From assembly GCF_001423845.1 (NCBI RefSeq), contig NZ_LMPM01000001.1:1465493-1529492 (forward strand): a DNA stretch of 64,000 nt. The letters are read 5' to 3'. Below are positions 1 to 9,331 of this stretch, piece by piece. Position 1 is the first letter of the stretch; every line of letters starts with the position of its first letter. The stretch comes from Sphingomonas sp. Leaf357. Lineage in GTDB: Bacteria > Pseudomonadota > Alphaproteobacteria > Sphingomonadales > Sphingomonadaceae. A program made the translations under genes and the position numbers. The notes beneath the pieces were generated by a model that had not been told where the DNA came from, did not search any database, and saw only the letters and a list, made by a program, of their open reading frames with translations.

Positions 1-1
1 T

Positions 2-466
2 CTATTGAAGGCAAACGGCACCTGCGCGGCGGTGTGGGCCGATTGGTGGGGCTTCAAGATGGAAAGCTACGACGCGATCAGCGAGAACCTCGCCTTGCTG
101 CAGAATGCCGGCGCGTGCGCGATGATCCACAGCGATGACGAGAACGGCATCCAGCGGCTGAACCAGGAGGTCGCCAAGGCCTTGGCCGCCGGGCGGCGCG
201 CGGGGATCCAGATTTCCGACGCGACGGCGTGGGAATGGCTGACGATCAACCCCGCCAGGGCGCTCGGCATCGCCGACAAGACCGGCAGCCTGAAGCCGGG
301 CAAGATGGCGGACGTGGTGTTGTGGAACGGTAATCCGTTCAGCGTCTATTCGCGACCGGAAAAGGTCTGGATCGACGGGGCGATGCTCTACGATGCCGAC
401 AATCCGAAATTGCGGCCGGTCTCCGATTTCGAACTCGGCCAGCCCGGTGCGGGAGACACCAAATGA
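2..466 (+). CDS. Amidohydrolase, C-terminal part (cut by window start)
   Basis: The frame is open from the first bases of the window, so this is the 3' end of a longer gene whose start lies outside. The visible 150 or so residues are the end of an imidazolonepropionase-like amidohydrolase: IHSDDENGIQRLNQEV carries the late metal/catalytic Asp region, followed by the typical tail AWEWLTINPARALGIADKTGSL and GKMADVVLWNGNPF, the returning beta-sandwich domain. Its stop overlaps the start of the next amidohydrolase by four bases (ATGA), so the two are translationally coupled and probably form one functional unit. The substrate cannot be told from this fragment. Confidence 0.85.
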   Translation, partial: LLKANGTCAAVWADWWGFKMESYDAISENLALLQNAGACAMIHSDDENGIQRLNQEVAKALAAGRRAGIQISDATAWEWLTINPARALGIADKTGSLKPGKMADVVLWNGNPFSVYSRPEKVWIDGAMLYDADNPKLRPVSDFELGQPGAGDTK

Positions 467-1776
467 AGCGCTCCCTGCTGCTCGGCGCCTCCCTCCTGGG
501 TCTCGCCCTCTTCGCCACGCCCGCTGCCGCGCAGTCGGTCGCGATCCTCAATGCCAAGCTGGTGATCGGTGACGGCTCCGCGCCGATCGACGGGGCCACG
601 GTGGTGATCCGTGACGGCAAGGTGGTCGCCGCGGGCAGGGGCGTGGCCGTGCCCGCCAATGTCGAGACGGTCGATGCCGGTGGGCGCTTCGTGACGCCGG
701 GCATCGTTGCCGGCTTTACGCGGATGGGGATCGTCGAGGTCGACGGAGTCGAACAGACCAACGATGCCGGGGCGGACAAGAGCCCGTTCCACGCCGCTCT
801 CGATATCGCGCCGGCGGTCAATCCCAGGTCGAGTTCGATCCCGCTCAACCGTGCGGAAGGGATCACGCGGGCGATCGTCGCGCCGGACAATAACGGATCG
901 ATCTTCGCCGGCATGGGCGCGGTGATTGATCTCGGCGCGGATGCCCAGGCGGTGACCCGCCCGCGCGCGTTCCAGTTCATGGAATATGGCGAGAGCGGTG
1001 CACGCGCCGCCGGCGGCAGCCGCCCTGCGGCGATCGCGCAGTTCCGCAATGCGCTGGCGCAGGTGCGCGAGTATTCGCGCAACCCGAACGGATACAGCGA
1101 CGTCGGCAAGGAGGCGTTGCTGACCCGAGCCGATGCCGAGGCTCTGGTGCCGGTGGTCGCGGGGCGCATGCCGTTGCTGGTACATGTCGAGCGCGCGTCG
1201 GACATTCTCGCGCTGATCGACCTGAAGCGCGAATTCCCGGCGCTGAAGCTGGTGTTCGTCGGTGCGGGCGAAGGCTGGACGGTCGCGGCGCAGATCGCAG
1301 CGGCTGGCATTCCGGTGATCGCCAGCGCGCTGATCGACCTTCCCGCGTCGTTCGAACAGCTTGCCTCGACCCAGTCTAACGTCGGGCGGATGAAGGCGGC
1401 GGGGGTCATGGTCGGGATCGGCATGATCAACGACAACGAGGCGCGGCAGGCGCGGCTGGAGAAGCAGTATGCCGGCAACCTCGTCGCGCTGACCAAGATT
1501 CCCGGCGCGACCGGCCTCGCCTGGGATGCCGCCTTTGCCGCAATCACCTCGGTCACGGCGGATGCGATCGGGATGGGCGGCGAGATCGGCAGCCTGCGCC
1601 CGGGGCGGCGAGGCGACGTGGTGATCTGGTCGAACGATCCGCTCGAACTCGATGCGGCGGCGCTGACGGTCTATATCGACGGGGTGAAGCAGCCGCTGAC
1701 CACGCGGCAGGAATTGCTGCGCAACCGGTACATGCGGCCCGAGGAAGGGGCGTTGCCCAAGGCTTACGAGCGTTAA
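463..1776 (+). CDS. Secreted amidohydrolase-like protein lacking the HxH metal motif
   Basis: 437 residues with a clear signal peptide (MKRSLLLGASLLGLALFATPAAAQS). The fold is that of an amidohydrolase: N-terminal sandwich (VIGDGSAPIDGATVVIRDGKVVAAG), barrel, and C-terminal GEIGSLRPGRRGDVVIWSNDPLE. Where active members have TPGxIDxHxH, this protein reads VTPGIVAGFTRMG, so the first two metal-binding histidines are absent; a later His remains in LLVHVERASD. It is therefore probably a non-catalytic or altered partner of the overlapping upstream amidohydrolase. Such tandem pairs occur in other bacteria. A periplasmic location is inferred from the signal peptide. Confidence 0.85.
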   Translation: MKRSLLLGASLLGLALFATPAAAQSVAILNAKLVIGDGSAPIDGATVVIRDGKVVAAGRGVAVPANVETVDAGGRFVTPGIVAGFTRMGIVEVDGVEQTNDAGADKSPFHAALDIAPAVNPRSSSIPLNRAEGITRAIVAPDNNGSIFAGMGAVIDLGADAQAVTRPRAFQFMEYGESGARAAGGSRPAAIAQFRNALAQVREYSRNPNGYSDVGKEALLTRADAEALVPVVAGRMPLLVHVERASDILALIDLKREFPALKLVFVGAGEGWTVAAQIAAAGIPVIASALIDLPASFEQLASTQSNVGRMKAAGVMVGIGMINDNEARQARLEKQYAGNLVALTKIPGATGLAWDAAFAAITSVTADAIGMGGEIGSLRPGRRGDVVIWSNDPLELDAAALTVYIDGVKQPLTTRQELLRNRYMRPEEGALPKAYER

Positions 1777-1784
1777 AGCTTCCT

Positions 1785-1885
1785 CCGTTCGTGCTGAGCT
1801 TGTCGAAGCACCGTTCTTTCTTCGTTCGGCATGCATGCGGCACGAACAAGGACAGCCCTTCGACAGGCTCAGGGCGAACGGGGGT
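1785..1885. repeat. Intergenic palindromic repeat, family A (GTTCGTGCTGAGCTTGTCGA type)
   Basis: Two opposed arms lie between genes: CGTTCGTGCTGAGCTTGTCG near 1786 and CCTTCGACAGGCTCAGGGCG near 1857. The same arm pair recurs around 36061, 48233 and 54167 in this window, always intergenic, so it is a dispersed REP-like element. Confidence 0.8.
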
Positions 1886-1957
1886 GGGATATACTCCCGC
1901 AGCTCTTGATCACTCCACCTTGCCCGGCACGCTCCGTCCCCCTACAGCCGCGCGCAG

Positions 1958-2626
1958 ATGGACCCGCGCCTTGCCCATATCCGCAACTGGATCTTCGATC
2001 TGGACAACACGCTGTATCCGGCGAACGCACGGCTGTTCGACCAGATCGATGCCAAGATGACGGCGTATCTCGCCGAGCGGCTGAACGTCGATCTCGTCGA
2101 GGCGCACCGCATCCAGAAGGGCTATTTCTACGCCCATGGCACTACCCTGGCCGGGATGATGGCCGATCACGACGTGGATCCGCACGAATTCCTCGCCTTC
2201 GTGCACGATATCGAGATGGACGTGCTGGAGGAAAACGCGCCGCTCGCCGCCGCGATCGCCCGGCTGCCGGGGCGCAAGATCGTCTTCACCAATGCCGATA
2301 CGCCCTATGCGACGAAGGTGCTCGGCCGGCTCGGCCTCGGCGAAAGCTTCGAGGCGATCCACGACATCCATGCGATGGACCTCGCGCCCAAGCCGCAGGA
2401 ATCGGCCTATGCCGGCCTGTGCGCGGCGTTCGATCTGGATCCGCACGCCTCGCTGTTTGCCGAGGATATGGCGCGCAATCTGAAACCCGCGAAGGCGATC
2501 GGCATGACCACGTTGTGGGTCGACAACGGCTCCGAACAGACGCCGGACGAAAGCCATGAGCATGTCGATTTCATCACCGACGACATCAGCCAATGGCTGC
2601 ACATGATATTGGAGGCCGACAGTTGA
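1958..2626 (+). CDS. Pyrimidine 5'-nucleotidase (HAD superfamily)
   Basis: 222 residues. HAD motif I is FDLDNTLYP (nucleophile Asp and acid/base Asp), motif II is KIVFTNAD, motif III Lys is in LAPKPQES, and motif IV is [14 protein letters not shown] followed by GMTTLWV. The [12 protein letters not shown] region after motif I is typical of the PynA/SDT1-type pyrimidine 5'-nucleotidases, cytoplasmic Mg-dependent enzymes that dephosphorylate UMP/CMP or damaged nucleotides. The stop TGA at 2624-2626 overlaps the TTG start of dapD, so the two genes are translationally coupled. Family-level assignment is firm; the substrate is inferred. Confidence 0.88.
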   Translation: MDPRLAHIRNWIFDLDNTLYPANARLFDQIDAKMTAYLAERLNVDLVEAHRIQKGYFYAHGTTLAGMMADHDVDPHEFLAFVHDIEMDVLEENAPLAAAIARLPGRKIVFTNADTPYATKVLGRLGLGESFEAIHDIHAMDLAPKPQESAYAGLCAAFDLDPHASLFAEDMARNLKPAKAIGMTTLWVDNGSEQTPDESHEHVDFITDDISQWLHMILEADS

Positions 2627-3447
2627 GCCAGCAATTGCAGACGACGATCGACGCTGCGTGGGAAGACCGTGCGGATCTCGGGTTCCACACGATCGGTTCG
2701 GTCCGCGCGGCGGTGGATGCGGCGCTGGAACAGCTCGATTCGGGCGAGGCGCGCGTCGCCGAGCCGGACGGGCAGGGTGGCTGGACGGTCAATCAGTGGC
2801 TGAAGAAGGCGGTGCTGCTCAGCTTCCGCCTCAACGACAACGAGATCATTCCCGGCCCGGGTGCCGCGAACTGGTTCGACAAGGTGCCGTCGAAATTCGA
2901 AGGCTGGGGCGAGAACCGCTACCGCGAGGCGGGTTTCCGCAGCGTGCCGGGCAGCATCGTACGGCGCGGGGCCTATATCGCCAAGGGCGCGGTGCTGATG
3001 CCCAGCTTCGTCAATATCGGCGGCTATGTCGGCGAGAATTCGATGATCGACGCTTGGGCGACGGTCGGCTCCTGCGCGCAGATCGGTGCCAACGTGCACA
3101 TCTCCGGCGGGGCGGGGATCGGCGGCGTGCTGGAGCCGCTCCAGGCCGATCCGGTCATCATCGGGGACGGCGCGTTCATCGGCGCGCGCAGCGAAGTGGC
3201 GGAGGGCGTGCGCGTCGGCGAGGGCGCGGTGCTATCGATGGGCGTCTATCTGGGTGCCAGCACGAAGATCGTCGATCGCGAGACCGGCGAGGTGTTCCGG
3301 GGCCATGTGCCGCCCTATTCGGTGGTCGTGCCCGGCGCGATGGGCGGCGGGGACGGCAAGCCCAGCCTGTATTGCGCGGTAATCGTCAAGCGCGTGGACG
3401 CGCAGACCCGCAGCAAGACCAGCATCAACGAATTGCTGCGGGACTGA
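2623..3447 (+). CDS. dapD: 2,3,4,5-tetrahydropyridine-2,6-dicarboxylate N-succinyltransferase
   Basis: 274 residues. DapD transfers succinyl from succinyl-CoA to tetrahydrodipicolinate in the succinylase branch of lysine/DAP synthesis, feeding peptidoglycan. The N-terminus [16 protein letters not shown] and the left-handed beta-helix hexapeptide repeats (about residues 100-230, with [20 protein letters not shown] and [15 protein letters not shown]) are characteristic. The start is taken as TTG at 2623 because GGAGG sits at 2611-2615, seven bases upstream, and because this gives the usual family length; the ATG at 2593 would add ten non-conserved residues. It overlaps the nucleotidase stop. 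Confidence 0.95.
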   Translation: MSQQLQTTIDAAWEDRADLGFHTIGSVRAAVDAALEQLDSGEARVAEPDGQGGWTVNQWLKKAVLLSFRLNDNEIIPGPGAANWFDKVPSKFEGWGENRYREAGFRSVPGSIVRRGAYIAKGAVLMPSFVNIGGYVGENSMIDAWATVGSCAQIGANVHISGGAGIGGVLEPLQADPVIIGDGAFIGARSEVAEGVRVGEGAVLSMGVYLGASTKIVDRETGEVFRGHVPPYSVVVPGAMGGGDGKPSLYCAVIVKRVDAQTRSKTSINELLRD

Positions 3448-3520
3448 TCGGGCGATCGAACTTCTCGACACAGTAACACACGCCGCTTAACGACGGCGGA
3501 GACAAGAGGGGATTCTACAC

Positions 3521-4489
3521 ATGACCACTGCCGCCAGCCAGGTTCTCGACCGCGTTCTCGTCCTCGAAATGGTCCGCGTGACCGAGGCGGCGGCGGTCGC
3601 CGCGTCGAAGCTGGTCGGGCGCGGGGACGAGAAGGCGGCCGATGCCGCGGCGGTGGAGGCGATGCGCGAGGCGCTCAATTCGCTGTATATGGACGGCACG
3701 GTGGTGATCGGCGAGGGCGAGCGCGACGAGGCGCCGATGCTGTTCATCGGCGAGAAGGTCGGGTCCGCGATCGGCACCGGCCCGAAGATCGATATCGCGC
3801 TCGATCCGCTGGAGGGCACGACGATCTGCGCCACGGCGGGGCCGAACAGCCTGGCCGTGCTGGCGATCGCCGAGCAAGGCGGCCTGCTCAACGCACCCGA
3901 CGTGTACATGGACAAGATCGCGGTCGGCCCGGGCTATCCCGAGGGCATCATCGATCTCGATCGGACGCCGAGCGAGAACGTCCGCGCGGTGGCGGCGGCC
4001 AAGGGCGTGGAGCCGGGCGAGATCATCGCCTGCGTGCTGGATCGCCCGCGGCACGAGAAGCTGATCGCGGAACTGCGCGCTCTGGGCGTCGGCATCATGC
4101 TGATCGGCGACGGCGACGTGGCGGGTGTGATCGCGACGACCAATCCCGACACCACGATCGACATCTATATGGGATCGGGCGGCGCGCCGGAGGGCGTGCT
4201 GGCGGCGGCGGCACTGCGCTGCGTCGGCGGGCAGTTCAAGGGCCGGTTGCTGTTCCGCAACGACGACGAACGCGCGCGTGCCGCGAAGTGGGGCGTGACC
4301 GATCTCGACAAGCAATACGACCTGACCGAACTGGCCAAGGGCGACTGCATCTTCGCCGCGACCGGCGTGACGGACGGCTCGCTGCTCGCCGGCGTGAAGC
4401 GCAAGGGCGGCACGATGACCACCGAGAGCGTGGTGATGCGCGCGAGTTCGGGCACGGTGCGCTGGGTCAAGGGCGAGCATCGGATCTGA
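3521..4489 (+). CDS. glpX: Class II fructose-1,6-bisphosphatase
   Basis: 322 residues. GlpX hydrolyses fructose-1,6-bisphosphate to fructose-6-phosphate in gluconeogenesis. Diagnostic stretches are the metal-binding GTVVIGEGERDEAPMLFIGE (about residues 55-75) and DIALDPLEGTT (about 88-98), then CVLDRPRHEKLI and GDGDVAGVI. Length matches the family. GAGGGG lies upstream of the ATG. It follows dapD by 73 bases on the same strand and may be cotranscribed. Confidence 0.95.
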   Translation: MTTAASQVLDRVLVLEMVRVTEAAAVAASKLVGRGDEKAADAAAVEAMREALNSLYMDGTVVIGEGERDEAPMLFIGEKVGSAIGTGPKIDIALDPLEGTTICATAGPNSLAVLAIAEQGGLLNAPDVYMDKIAVGPGYPEGIIDLDRTPSENVRAVAAAKGVEPGEIIACVLDRPRHEKLIAELRALGVGIMLIGDGDVAGVIATTNPDTTIDIYMGSGGAPEGVLAAAALRCVGGQFKGRLLFRNDDERARAAKWGVTDLDKQYDLTELAKGDCIFAATGVTDGSLLAGVKRKGGTMTTESVVMRASSGTVRWVKGEHRI

Positions 4490-4735
4490 GGTGGGTTCCG
4501 ATCGGCTGAGGTCGGCGCAATTTCGATACGCACGGTCGCGAACGCGGCCGACGCGAAGCTGGGTGCGGATGGCCGGCGGCCGTTTGCGGGCGTCGCGTCG
4601 TGCGCGGCTGAAACGCCGCTACAGCGCACAAACGAAGGTATTTTTGTCCCGGGCGTGGAGCCTCGATCCTGACGAGGGGCGGAAAGCGATGCCCGTGCGT
4701 TGTGTCGGGCGAGCCTCACAACAGGACACCTCATT

Positions 4736-5023
4736 ATGACCGACGCCGATCCGCGCGACGACCGCGACATCCCGCCCGACAATGGTGAACGACCGACATT
4801 CTCGACTTCCATAAGAAAGGGCTTGGGTGATGTCGGAACGGGCGACGGCTATTCCGGCCAGGAATATGACAGCGCCGGACAATCGGCATGGCGGGCCGAA
4901 CAGCAGCGCAGGAACCTGCCCAAGAACGGCGGCGTGGCCGGAAGCGGCATCGGAGCCGGCGGCGGACAGAAAGGGGAGGATTACGACGTGGACAGTCCCG
5001 CCGGTGCCGAACCGGACGGCTGA
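4736..5023 (+). CDS. Small acidic, probably disordered protein (95 aa)
   Basis: No known family recognised. It begins MTDADPRDDRDIPPDNGERP and is rich in Asp, Gly, Gln and Arg, with no hydrophobic segment; the C-terminal third is a Gly-rich linker (GGVAGSGIGAGGGQKG) ending in an acidic tail. Such a composition suggests an intrinsically disordered cytoplasmic protein. The ATG at 4736 is chosen for its AGGA box nine bases upstream. A second gene 90 bases downstream starts with an almost identical leader and the same MTDA residues, suggesting a related pair. The 245 bases between glpX and this gene hold no other feature I can support. Confidence 0.65.
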   Translation: MTDADPRDDRDIPPDNGERPTFSTSIRKGLGDVGTGDGYSGQEYDSAGQSAWRAEQQRRNLPKNGGVAGSGIGAGGGQKGEDYDVDSPAGAEPDG

Positions 5024-5111
5024 GCTTCACGATCGCGCCGTCCATCGCCCGTGGCGGTCGCATTCGAGCATCCCTACCCGGCGCCCCCGACAGATACACA
5101 GGAACCTTGTC

Positions 5112-5375
5112 ATGACCGATGCCAATGAGACCACCGATCAGTCCTTGCAGCCCGCTCCAAAAGGCTTGGCCGAGAATAGCCAGACGACGACGCAGCCTTC
5201 GCCCGAGCTTTCGACCGAGCATCAGAAGGAGGGCGATGCCCGCAGCCCCAGCGACACGCTGGATCGTGGGCAGGAGGGAACTCCCGGCGGGCAACCTGTG
5301 GAGGATGTCGCGGACCGGACGAATGTTAGCACGGTAAAGCCCGAGGATTATCCGCAGGATCGTCCAGACCGGTAA
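5112..5375 (+). CDS. Small acidic, probably disordered protein (87 aa)
   Basis: Function unknown. The product is hydrophilic, rich in Thr, Gln, Pro, Asp and Glu (MTDANETTDQSLQPAPKGLA...), lacks aromatic residues apart from one Tyr near the C-terminus and has no membrane segment, as expected for a disordered protein. The start has AGGAA ten bases upstream. The leader and first codons (ATGACCGATGCC) nearly match those of the preceding small gene (ATGACCGACGCC). Regulation is unknown; no convincing EcfG-type box was seen upstream. Confidence 0.6.
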   Translation: MTDANETTDQSLQPAPKGLAENSQTTTQPSPELSTEHQKEGDARSPSDTLDRGQEGTPGGQPVEDVADRTNVSTVKPEDYPQDRPDR

Positions 5376-5542
5376 CCCTCGGATATGCCGAGGTCGGATC
5401 GTCGGGCCTATGATAGCCAAAAGTTGCAAGGACTTCGAGAATCGGGCTGTCCCATACGGCCCGAATTCGGCACTCTGTCCTAATGTCCAACCATCTGCAC
5501 CCCGCCGTCGCCCACGCTCCGCGCCACTTGCGCCTTGCGCGG

Positions 5543-5620
5543 TTCAACATATTCAACATTCGCGGTTACGCGGGGGCGGTATCGAGGTCGTCGGGCGCTT
5601 CGACATGTTCGACATTGGCC
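5543..5620. repeat. TTCRACATRTTCRACATT repeat, two variants
   Basis: At 5543-5565 the sequence TTCAACATATTCAACATT plus CGCGG is a tandem 9-mer; about 55 bases on, a variant TTCGACATGTTCGACATT follows at 5599-5616. The first 23 bases recur exactly, inverted, at 11533-11555, again just upstream of a secreted-protein gene. Here the element overlaps the nominal N-terminal codons of the hydrolase, which questions the longest start. Confidence 0.65.
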
Positions 5621-7459
5621 GGGGTCGCCGCGCTCGTTCTACTGGCGCTGCCGCTGTCGAGCGCCCGCCCGCAATCCGCCCCCGCGACGACGGCTACTGC
5701 ATCCCCCTTCCTTTATGAGGAGGTGATGGTGCCGATGCGCGACGGAGCGAAGTTGCAGACCGTGATCATGCGCCCGCGCGATGCCAGGGGGGCGCTGCCG
5801 ATCCTGCTCCAGCGCACGCCGTACGGCGTGCCCGGGGTGGCGCCTGCCACCATCCCGAAGAACTGGCAGACTCTGGCCGGCGACGGCTACGTCTTCGTGT
5901 TCCAGTCGATGCGCGGGCGCTTCAAGTCGGACGGGGTGTTCACCTTCTCGACCGCCGTGCATCCGAAGGATGCGACGGCGGTGGACGAGGCGACCGATGC
6001 CTATGACGCGGTCGACTGGCTGGTGAAGAACGTGAAACCGAACAACGGCAAGGTCGGGATGTGGGGCGTCTCCTATCCCGGCTTCGCCGCCGCCGTCGCG
6101 CTCGCCAAACCGCATCCCGCGCTGAAGGCGGTGTCCCCGCAGGCGGCGTGGAACGACTATTGGGTGAACGACGATCTGCACCGCAACGGCGCGCTGCGCC
6201 TGTCCTATGCGACGGACTGGCTCTACAGCCTGCAGGCGGACAAGACGCAGAACAAGGACGTCGCCTACGACACGGTCGACACCTATGCGTGGTTCCTGAA
6301 ACAGGGGCCGGTCGAGACCATCGACAAGGTCCATTTCAAGGGCGCCTCGCCGATGTTCACGGCGCTGCTCGATCATCCCGATCACGATGCCTTCTATACC
6401 GACCAGCGCTGGACCGATGCGCTGGGCAAGACGACCGTGCCGACGCTGAACGTCGCCGGTTTCTGGGACCAGGAAGATCCGCTCGGATCGTGGAAAATCT
6501 ACGCCAAGCAGCAGGAGAACGATCCGAACCACCTGAGCCTGATGGTCGCCGGGCCATGGGCGCATGGCGGTTGGCAGGGCGATACGTCGATGCTCGGCCG
6601 CGTGCCGCTGGGAGGCAATAGCGGGCAGGATTTCCGCGACCAGATCCAGGCGCCGTTCTTCCGCTACTGGCTGCATGGCACGGGCGAACGGCCCAACTTC
6701 CGCGCGCGCATGTTCGAATCCGGATCGAACGTGTGGAAGAGCTACACCTCCTGGCCGCCAAAGGAAGCGAAGGCGACCGATCTGTACCTGCAGGCGGACG
6801 GGTCCTTGTCGTTCACCGCGCCGGTTGGGGATGCGTGCCGCGATTACGTGTCCGACCCGGCCAATCCCGTACCGTTCCGCCCGCGGCCGATCTCGGCGAC
6901 CTATCCGCGGCCCGAATGGCGTTGGTGGGAGGCGGAGGACCAGCGCTTCGTCGATCACCGGCCCGACGTGCTAAGCTATACGAGCGCGCCGCTGACGGAA
7001 GACCTGACCGTGGCGGGCAATATCGTGGCCAAGCTGATGGCCTCGACCAGCGGGACCGACAGCGATTTCGTCGTCAAGCTGATCGACGTGCTGCCCGACG
7101 ATTATGCGCCGTTCGATCAGAAGGCACCTTTGGGGGCGTATCCGATGCAGTTGAACGGATACCAATTGCCGATCGCGATGGAGGTACGGCGCGGCAAGTT
7201 CCTGGCCAGCGATACCGCCCCGCAGCCACTGGTTCCGGGCAAGGTGACCGCGTGGGACGTGCCGTTACGCGATCATGATCACGTCTTCCTGAAGGGGCAC
7301 CGCATCATGGTGCAGGTGCAATCCTCCTGGTTCCCGGTGATCGATCGCAACCCGCAGACTTTCGTGCCGAACATCGCGCGCGCCAAGGCCAGCGATTTCG
7401 TGAAGGCAACGCAGAAGGTGTGCGCGGGGTCGAAGGTGGTGCTGCCGGTGATCCGTTAG
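5615..7459 (+). CDS. Secreted CocE/NonD (X-Pro dipeptidyl-peptidase) family hydrolase
   Basis: Alpha/beta-hydrolase of the S15/CocE type with the C-terminal jelly-roll domain. Catalytic Ser is in [16 protein letters not shown], Asp probably in [11 protein letters not shown] and His in AGPWAHGGW; the C-terminal domain includes [22 protein letters not shown]. The family cleaves acyl or peptide bonds such as glutaryl-7-ACA, cocaine esters or X-Pro peptides; the substrate here is unknown. The frame is open from ATG 5483, but the first 40 codons lie in a dispersed repeat; TTG at 5615 gives a clean signal peptide ([21 protein letters not shown]), so I prefer it with low certainty. Its stop overlaps the convergent ABC permease stop by four bases. 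Confidence 0.82.
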   Translation: MAGVAALVLLALPLSSARPQSAPATTATASPFLYEEVMVPMRDGAKLQTVIMRPRDARGALPILLQRTPYGVPGVAPATIPKNWQTLAGDGYVFVFQSMRGRFKSDGVFTFSTAVHPKDATAVDEATDAYDAVDWLVKNVKPNNGKVGMWGVSYPGFAAAVALAKPHPALKAVSPQAAWNDYWVNDDLHRNGALRLSYATDWLYSLQADKTQNKDVAYDTVDTYAWFLKQGPVETIDKVHFKGASPMFTALLDHPDHDAFYTDQRWTDALGKTTVPTLNVAGFWDQEDPLGSWKIYAKQQENDPNHLSLMVAGPWAHGGWQGDTSMLGRVPLGGNSGQDFRDQIQAPFFRYWLHGTGERPNFRARMFESGSNVWKSYTSWPPKEAKATDLYLQADGSLSFTAPVGDACRDYVSDPANPVPFRPRPISATYPRPEWRWWEAEDQRFVDHRPDVLSYTSAPLTEDLTVAGNIVAKLMASTSGTDSDFVVKLIDVLPDDYAPFDQKAPLGAYPMQLNGYQLPIAMEVRRGKFLASDTAPQPLVPGKVTAWDVPLRDHDHVFLKGHRIMVQVQSSWFPVIDRNPQTFVPNIARAKASDFVKATQKVCAGSKVVLPVIR

Positions 7460-8232
7460 TTCTTCATGCGCCAGCCGGTGCGGAAGATCACCGCGATCAC
7501 GGCAAGGCACAGCACCAGGAACAGCGCCGTCACGCCAAGGCTCAACCCCACGCTGACATCGCCCTTGTCGAAGAACGCCCAGCGGAAGCCGCTGACCAGG
7601 TAGACGACCGGATTGAACAGGCTGACCGTGCGCCACGGCTGGGGCAGCATGTCGATCGAATAGAAGGCACCGCCGAGAAAGGTCAGCGGGGTGATCAGCA
7701 GCGAGGGGATGAAGTTCAACTGTTCGAACCCCTTCGCCCAGACGCCGATGATGAAGCCGAACAGGCTGAACGCCACGCTGGTCAGCACCAGGAATGCCAG
7801 CATCGCCAGCGGATGCGCGATCGGCAGCGGCACGAACAGCATCGCGGTCGCCAGGATGATCAGGCCGAGGATCACCGACTTGGTCGCCGCCGCGCCGACA
7901 TAGCCCAACACCATCTCCATCGCGGAGACGGGTGCGGAGAGCAGTTCGTAGATCGTGCCGGTGAATTTCGGGAAGTAGATGCCGATCGAGGCGTTGGAGA
8001 TGCTCTGCGTCAACAGCGAGAGCATGATCAGGCCGGGCACGATGAAGCTGCCATAGCCGACGCCGTCCACCGTCTGCATGCGGCTGCCGATCGCGCCGCC
8101 GAACACGACGAAATAGAGCGACGTGGTGATGACCGGAGTCGCCACGCTCTGCCACAGCGTACGCAGCGCCCGCGCCATCTCGAAGCGGTAGATCGCCCAG
8201 ATGCCGTGCGTGTTAAGTGCGGGCGTGCTCAT
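7456..8232 (-). CDS. ABC-2 type transporter permease
   Basis: 258 residues with about six membrane segments, e.g. [36 protein letters not shown] and [15 protein letters not shown], and the ABC-2 motif [24 protein letters not shown]. It would form the membrane part of an exporter driven by the ATPase encoded immediately upstream. The start overlaps the ATPase stop by four bases (ATGA at 8232-8229), a coupled arrangement. The long frame extending upstream is only open-frame shadow of the ATPase gene. The exported substrate cannot be inferred. Confidence 0.93.
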   Translation of the reverse strand: MSTPALNTHGIWAIYRFEMARALRTLWQSVATPVITTSLYFVVFGGAIGSRMQTVDGVGYGSFIVPGLIMLSLLTQSISNASIGIYFPKFTGTIYELLSAPVSAMEMVLGYVGAAATKSVILGLIILATAMLFVPLPIAHPLAMLAFLVLTSVAFSLFGFIIGVWAKGFEQLNFIPSLLITPLTFLGGAFYSIDMLPQPWRTVSLFNPVVYLVSGFRWAFFDKGDVSVGLSLGVTALFLVLCLAVIAVIFRTGWRMKN

Positions 8233-9158
8233 GCGGCCTCTCCCGGTGCGGAGACGAGATCGACGAAGATGTCCTCCAGCGAACTGCGATACGTTTCCAG
8301 ATCGGTGACGCCGATGCCGAGCGCGCCGAGTTTGGCGAGCAGCGCCGGGACGCCCTCGTCTTCGGAGACGAACACATAGCGCAGTTTCGTGCCGTCCTCC
8401 TCCAGCGTCAGATCCCAATCGGCAAGGTCTGCCGGAACCGCGCGCATCGGCTCGGCGAGCGTGACCAGGGCCTGCCGCTTGCCCAGCCGCTTCATGAGTT
8501 CGGTCTTCTCCTCGACCAGCATCAACTTGCCCTTGGCGATCACGCCGACGCGGTCGGCCATTTCCTCGGCCTCCTCGATATAATGCGTGGTCAGGATGAT
8601 CGTTACGCCCTTGTCGCGCAGCTTGTGGATCAGCTTCCACATGTCGCGGCGCAGCGACACGTCCACGCCGGCGGTCGGTTCGTCGAGGAACAGGATATCG
8701 GGCTCGTGAGACAGCGCCTTGGCGATCAGCACGCGGCGTTTCATACCGCCGGAGAGTTCCATAATCTTGGAATCGCGCTTGTCCCATAGCGACAGGTCGC
8801 GAAGCACTTCCTCGATATAGGCGTCATGGCCCGATTTGCCGAACAGGCGCCGGCTGAACTTCACCGTTGCCAGCACCGTTTCGAACATGTCGACCGACAG
8901 TTCCTGCGGCACGAGGCCGACCAGACGGCGCGTGGTGCGATAGTCGCGGATCGCATCGTGGCCCATCACCGTGACGGTGCCGGACGACGGCGTGACGATA
9001 CCGCAGACGATGCTGATCAACGTCGTCTTGCCCGCGCCGTTCGGGCCGAGCAACGCGAAGATCTCGCCCTTGGCGATATCGAGGTCGATCGGCGAAAGTG
9101 CGGTGGTGCCGGAGCCGTAGGTCTTCGAGACCCCGGCGATCGAAAGAATGGTGTTCAA
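8229..9158 (-). CDS. ABC transporter ATP-binding protein
   Basis: 309 residues. Walker A is [12 protein letters not shown], the ABC signature is [15 protein letters not shown], Walker B is [13 protein letters not shown], and the switch His is in [14 protein letters not shown]. The C-terminal 80 residues are the accessory domain typical of DrrA/CcmA-like exporters. TTG at 9158 is preferred as start ([15 protein letters not shown]) because it opens the conserved first strand and has AGGGGA upstream; ATG 9209 would add 17 residues of no family resemblance. Forms a two-gene operon with the permease. Confidence 0.93.
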   Translation of the reverse strand: MNTILSIAGVSKTYGSGTTALSPIDLDIAKGEIFALLGPNGAGKTTLISIVCGIVTPSSGTVTVMGHDAIRDYRTTRRLVGLVPQELSVDMFETVLATVKFSRRLFGKSGHDAYIEEVLRDLSLWDKRDSKIMELSGGMKRRVLIAKALSHEPDILFLDEPTAGVDVSLRRDMWKLIHKLRDKGVTIILTTHYIEEAEEMADRVGVIAKGKLMLVEEKTELMKRLGKRQALVTLAEPMRAVPADLADWDLTLEEDGTKLRYVFVSEDEGVPALLAKLGALGIGVTDLETYRSSLEDIFVDLVSAPGEAA

Positions 9159-9220
9159 GAGCGTCCCCTGTTCGGGACCAAAGGTAAGGGGGCGAAGTGG
9201 GCGGTACAACCACAGGCTCC

Positions 9221-9326
9221 GTCATCCTGAACTTGTTTCAGGATCCAGGCGTGTTCAGTCGATCCATCCACGTCGTCTATTCGGCAGATGACCGCGCATG
9301 GATGCTGAACCGAGTTCAGCATGACG
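9221..9326. repeat. Intergenic inverted repeat, family B (GTCATCCTGAACTTGTTTCA type)
   Basis: Arms GTCATCCTGAACTTGTTTCA and the opposed GAGTTCAGCATGACG flank a loop of about 70 bases. Similar elements are at 16909-17011 and 54002-54093. This one fills the space between the ABC ATPase start and the DsbA-like stop. Confidence 0.8.
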
Positions 9327-9331
9327 ACGTC

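Noticed and set aside
4490..4735. tRNA or small-RNA gene between glpX and the small acidic protein gene
   Set aside because: No cloverleaf arms, CCA end or clear terminator could be found; the same negative result holds for the other gaps.
7456..8787. 443-residue form of the ABC permease
   Set aside because: The upstream 185 residues overlap the ATPase gene in another frame and lack ABC-2 character; ATG 8232 with a 4-base overlap is the natural start.
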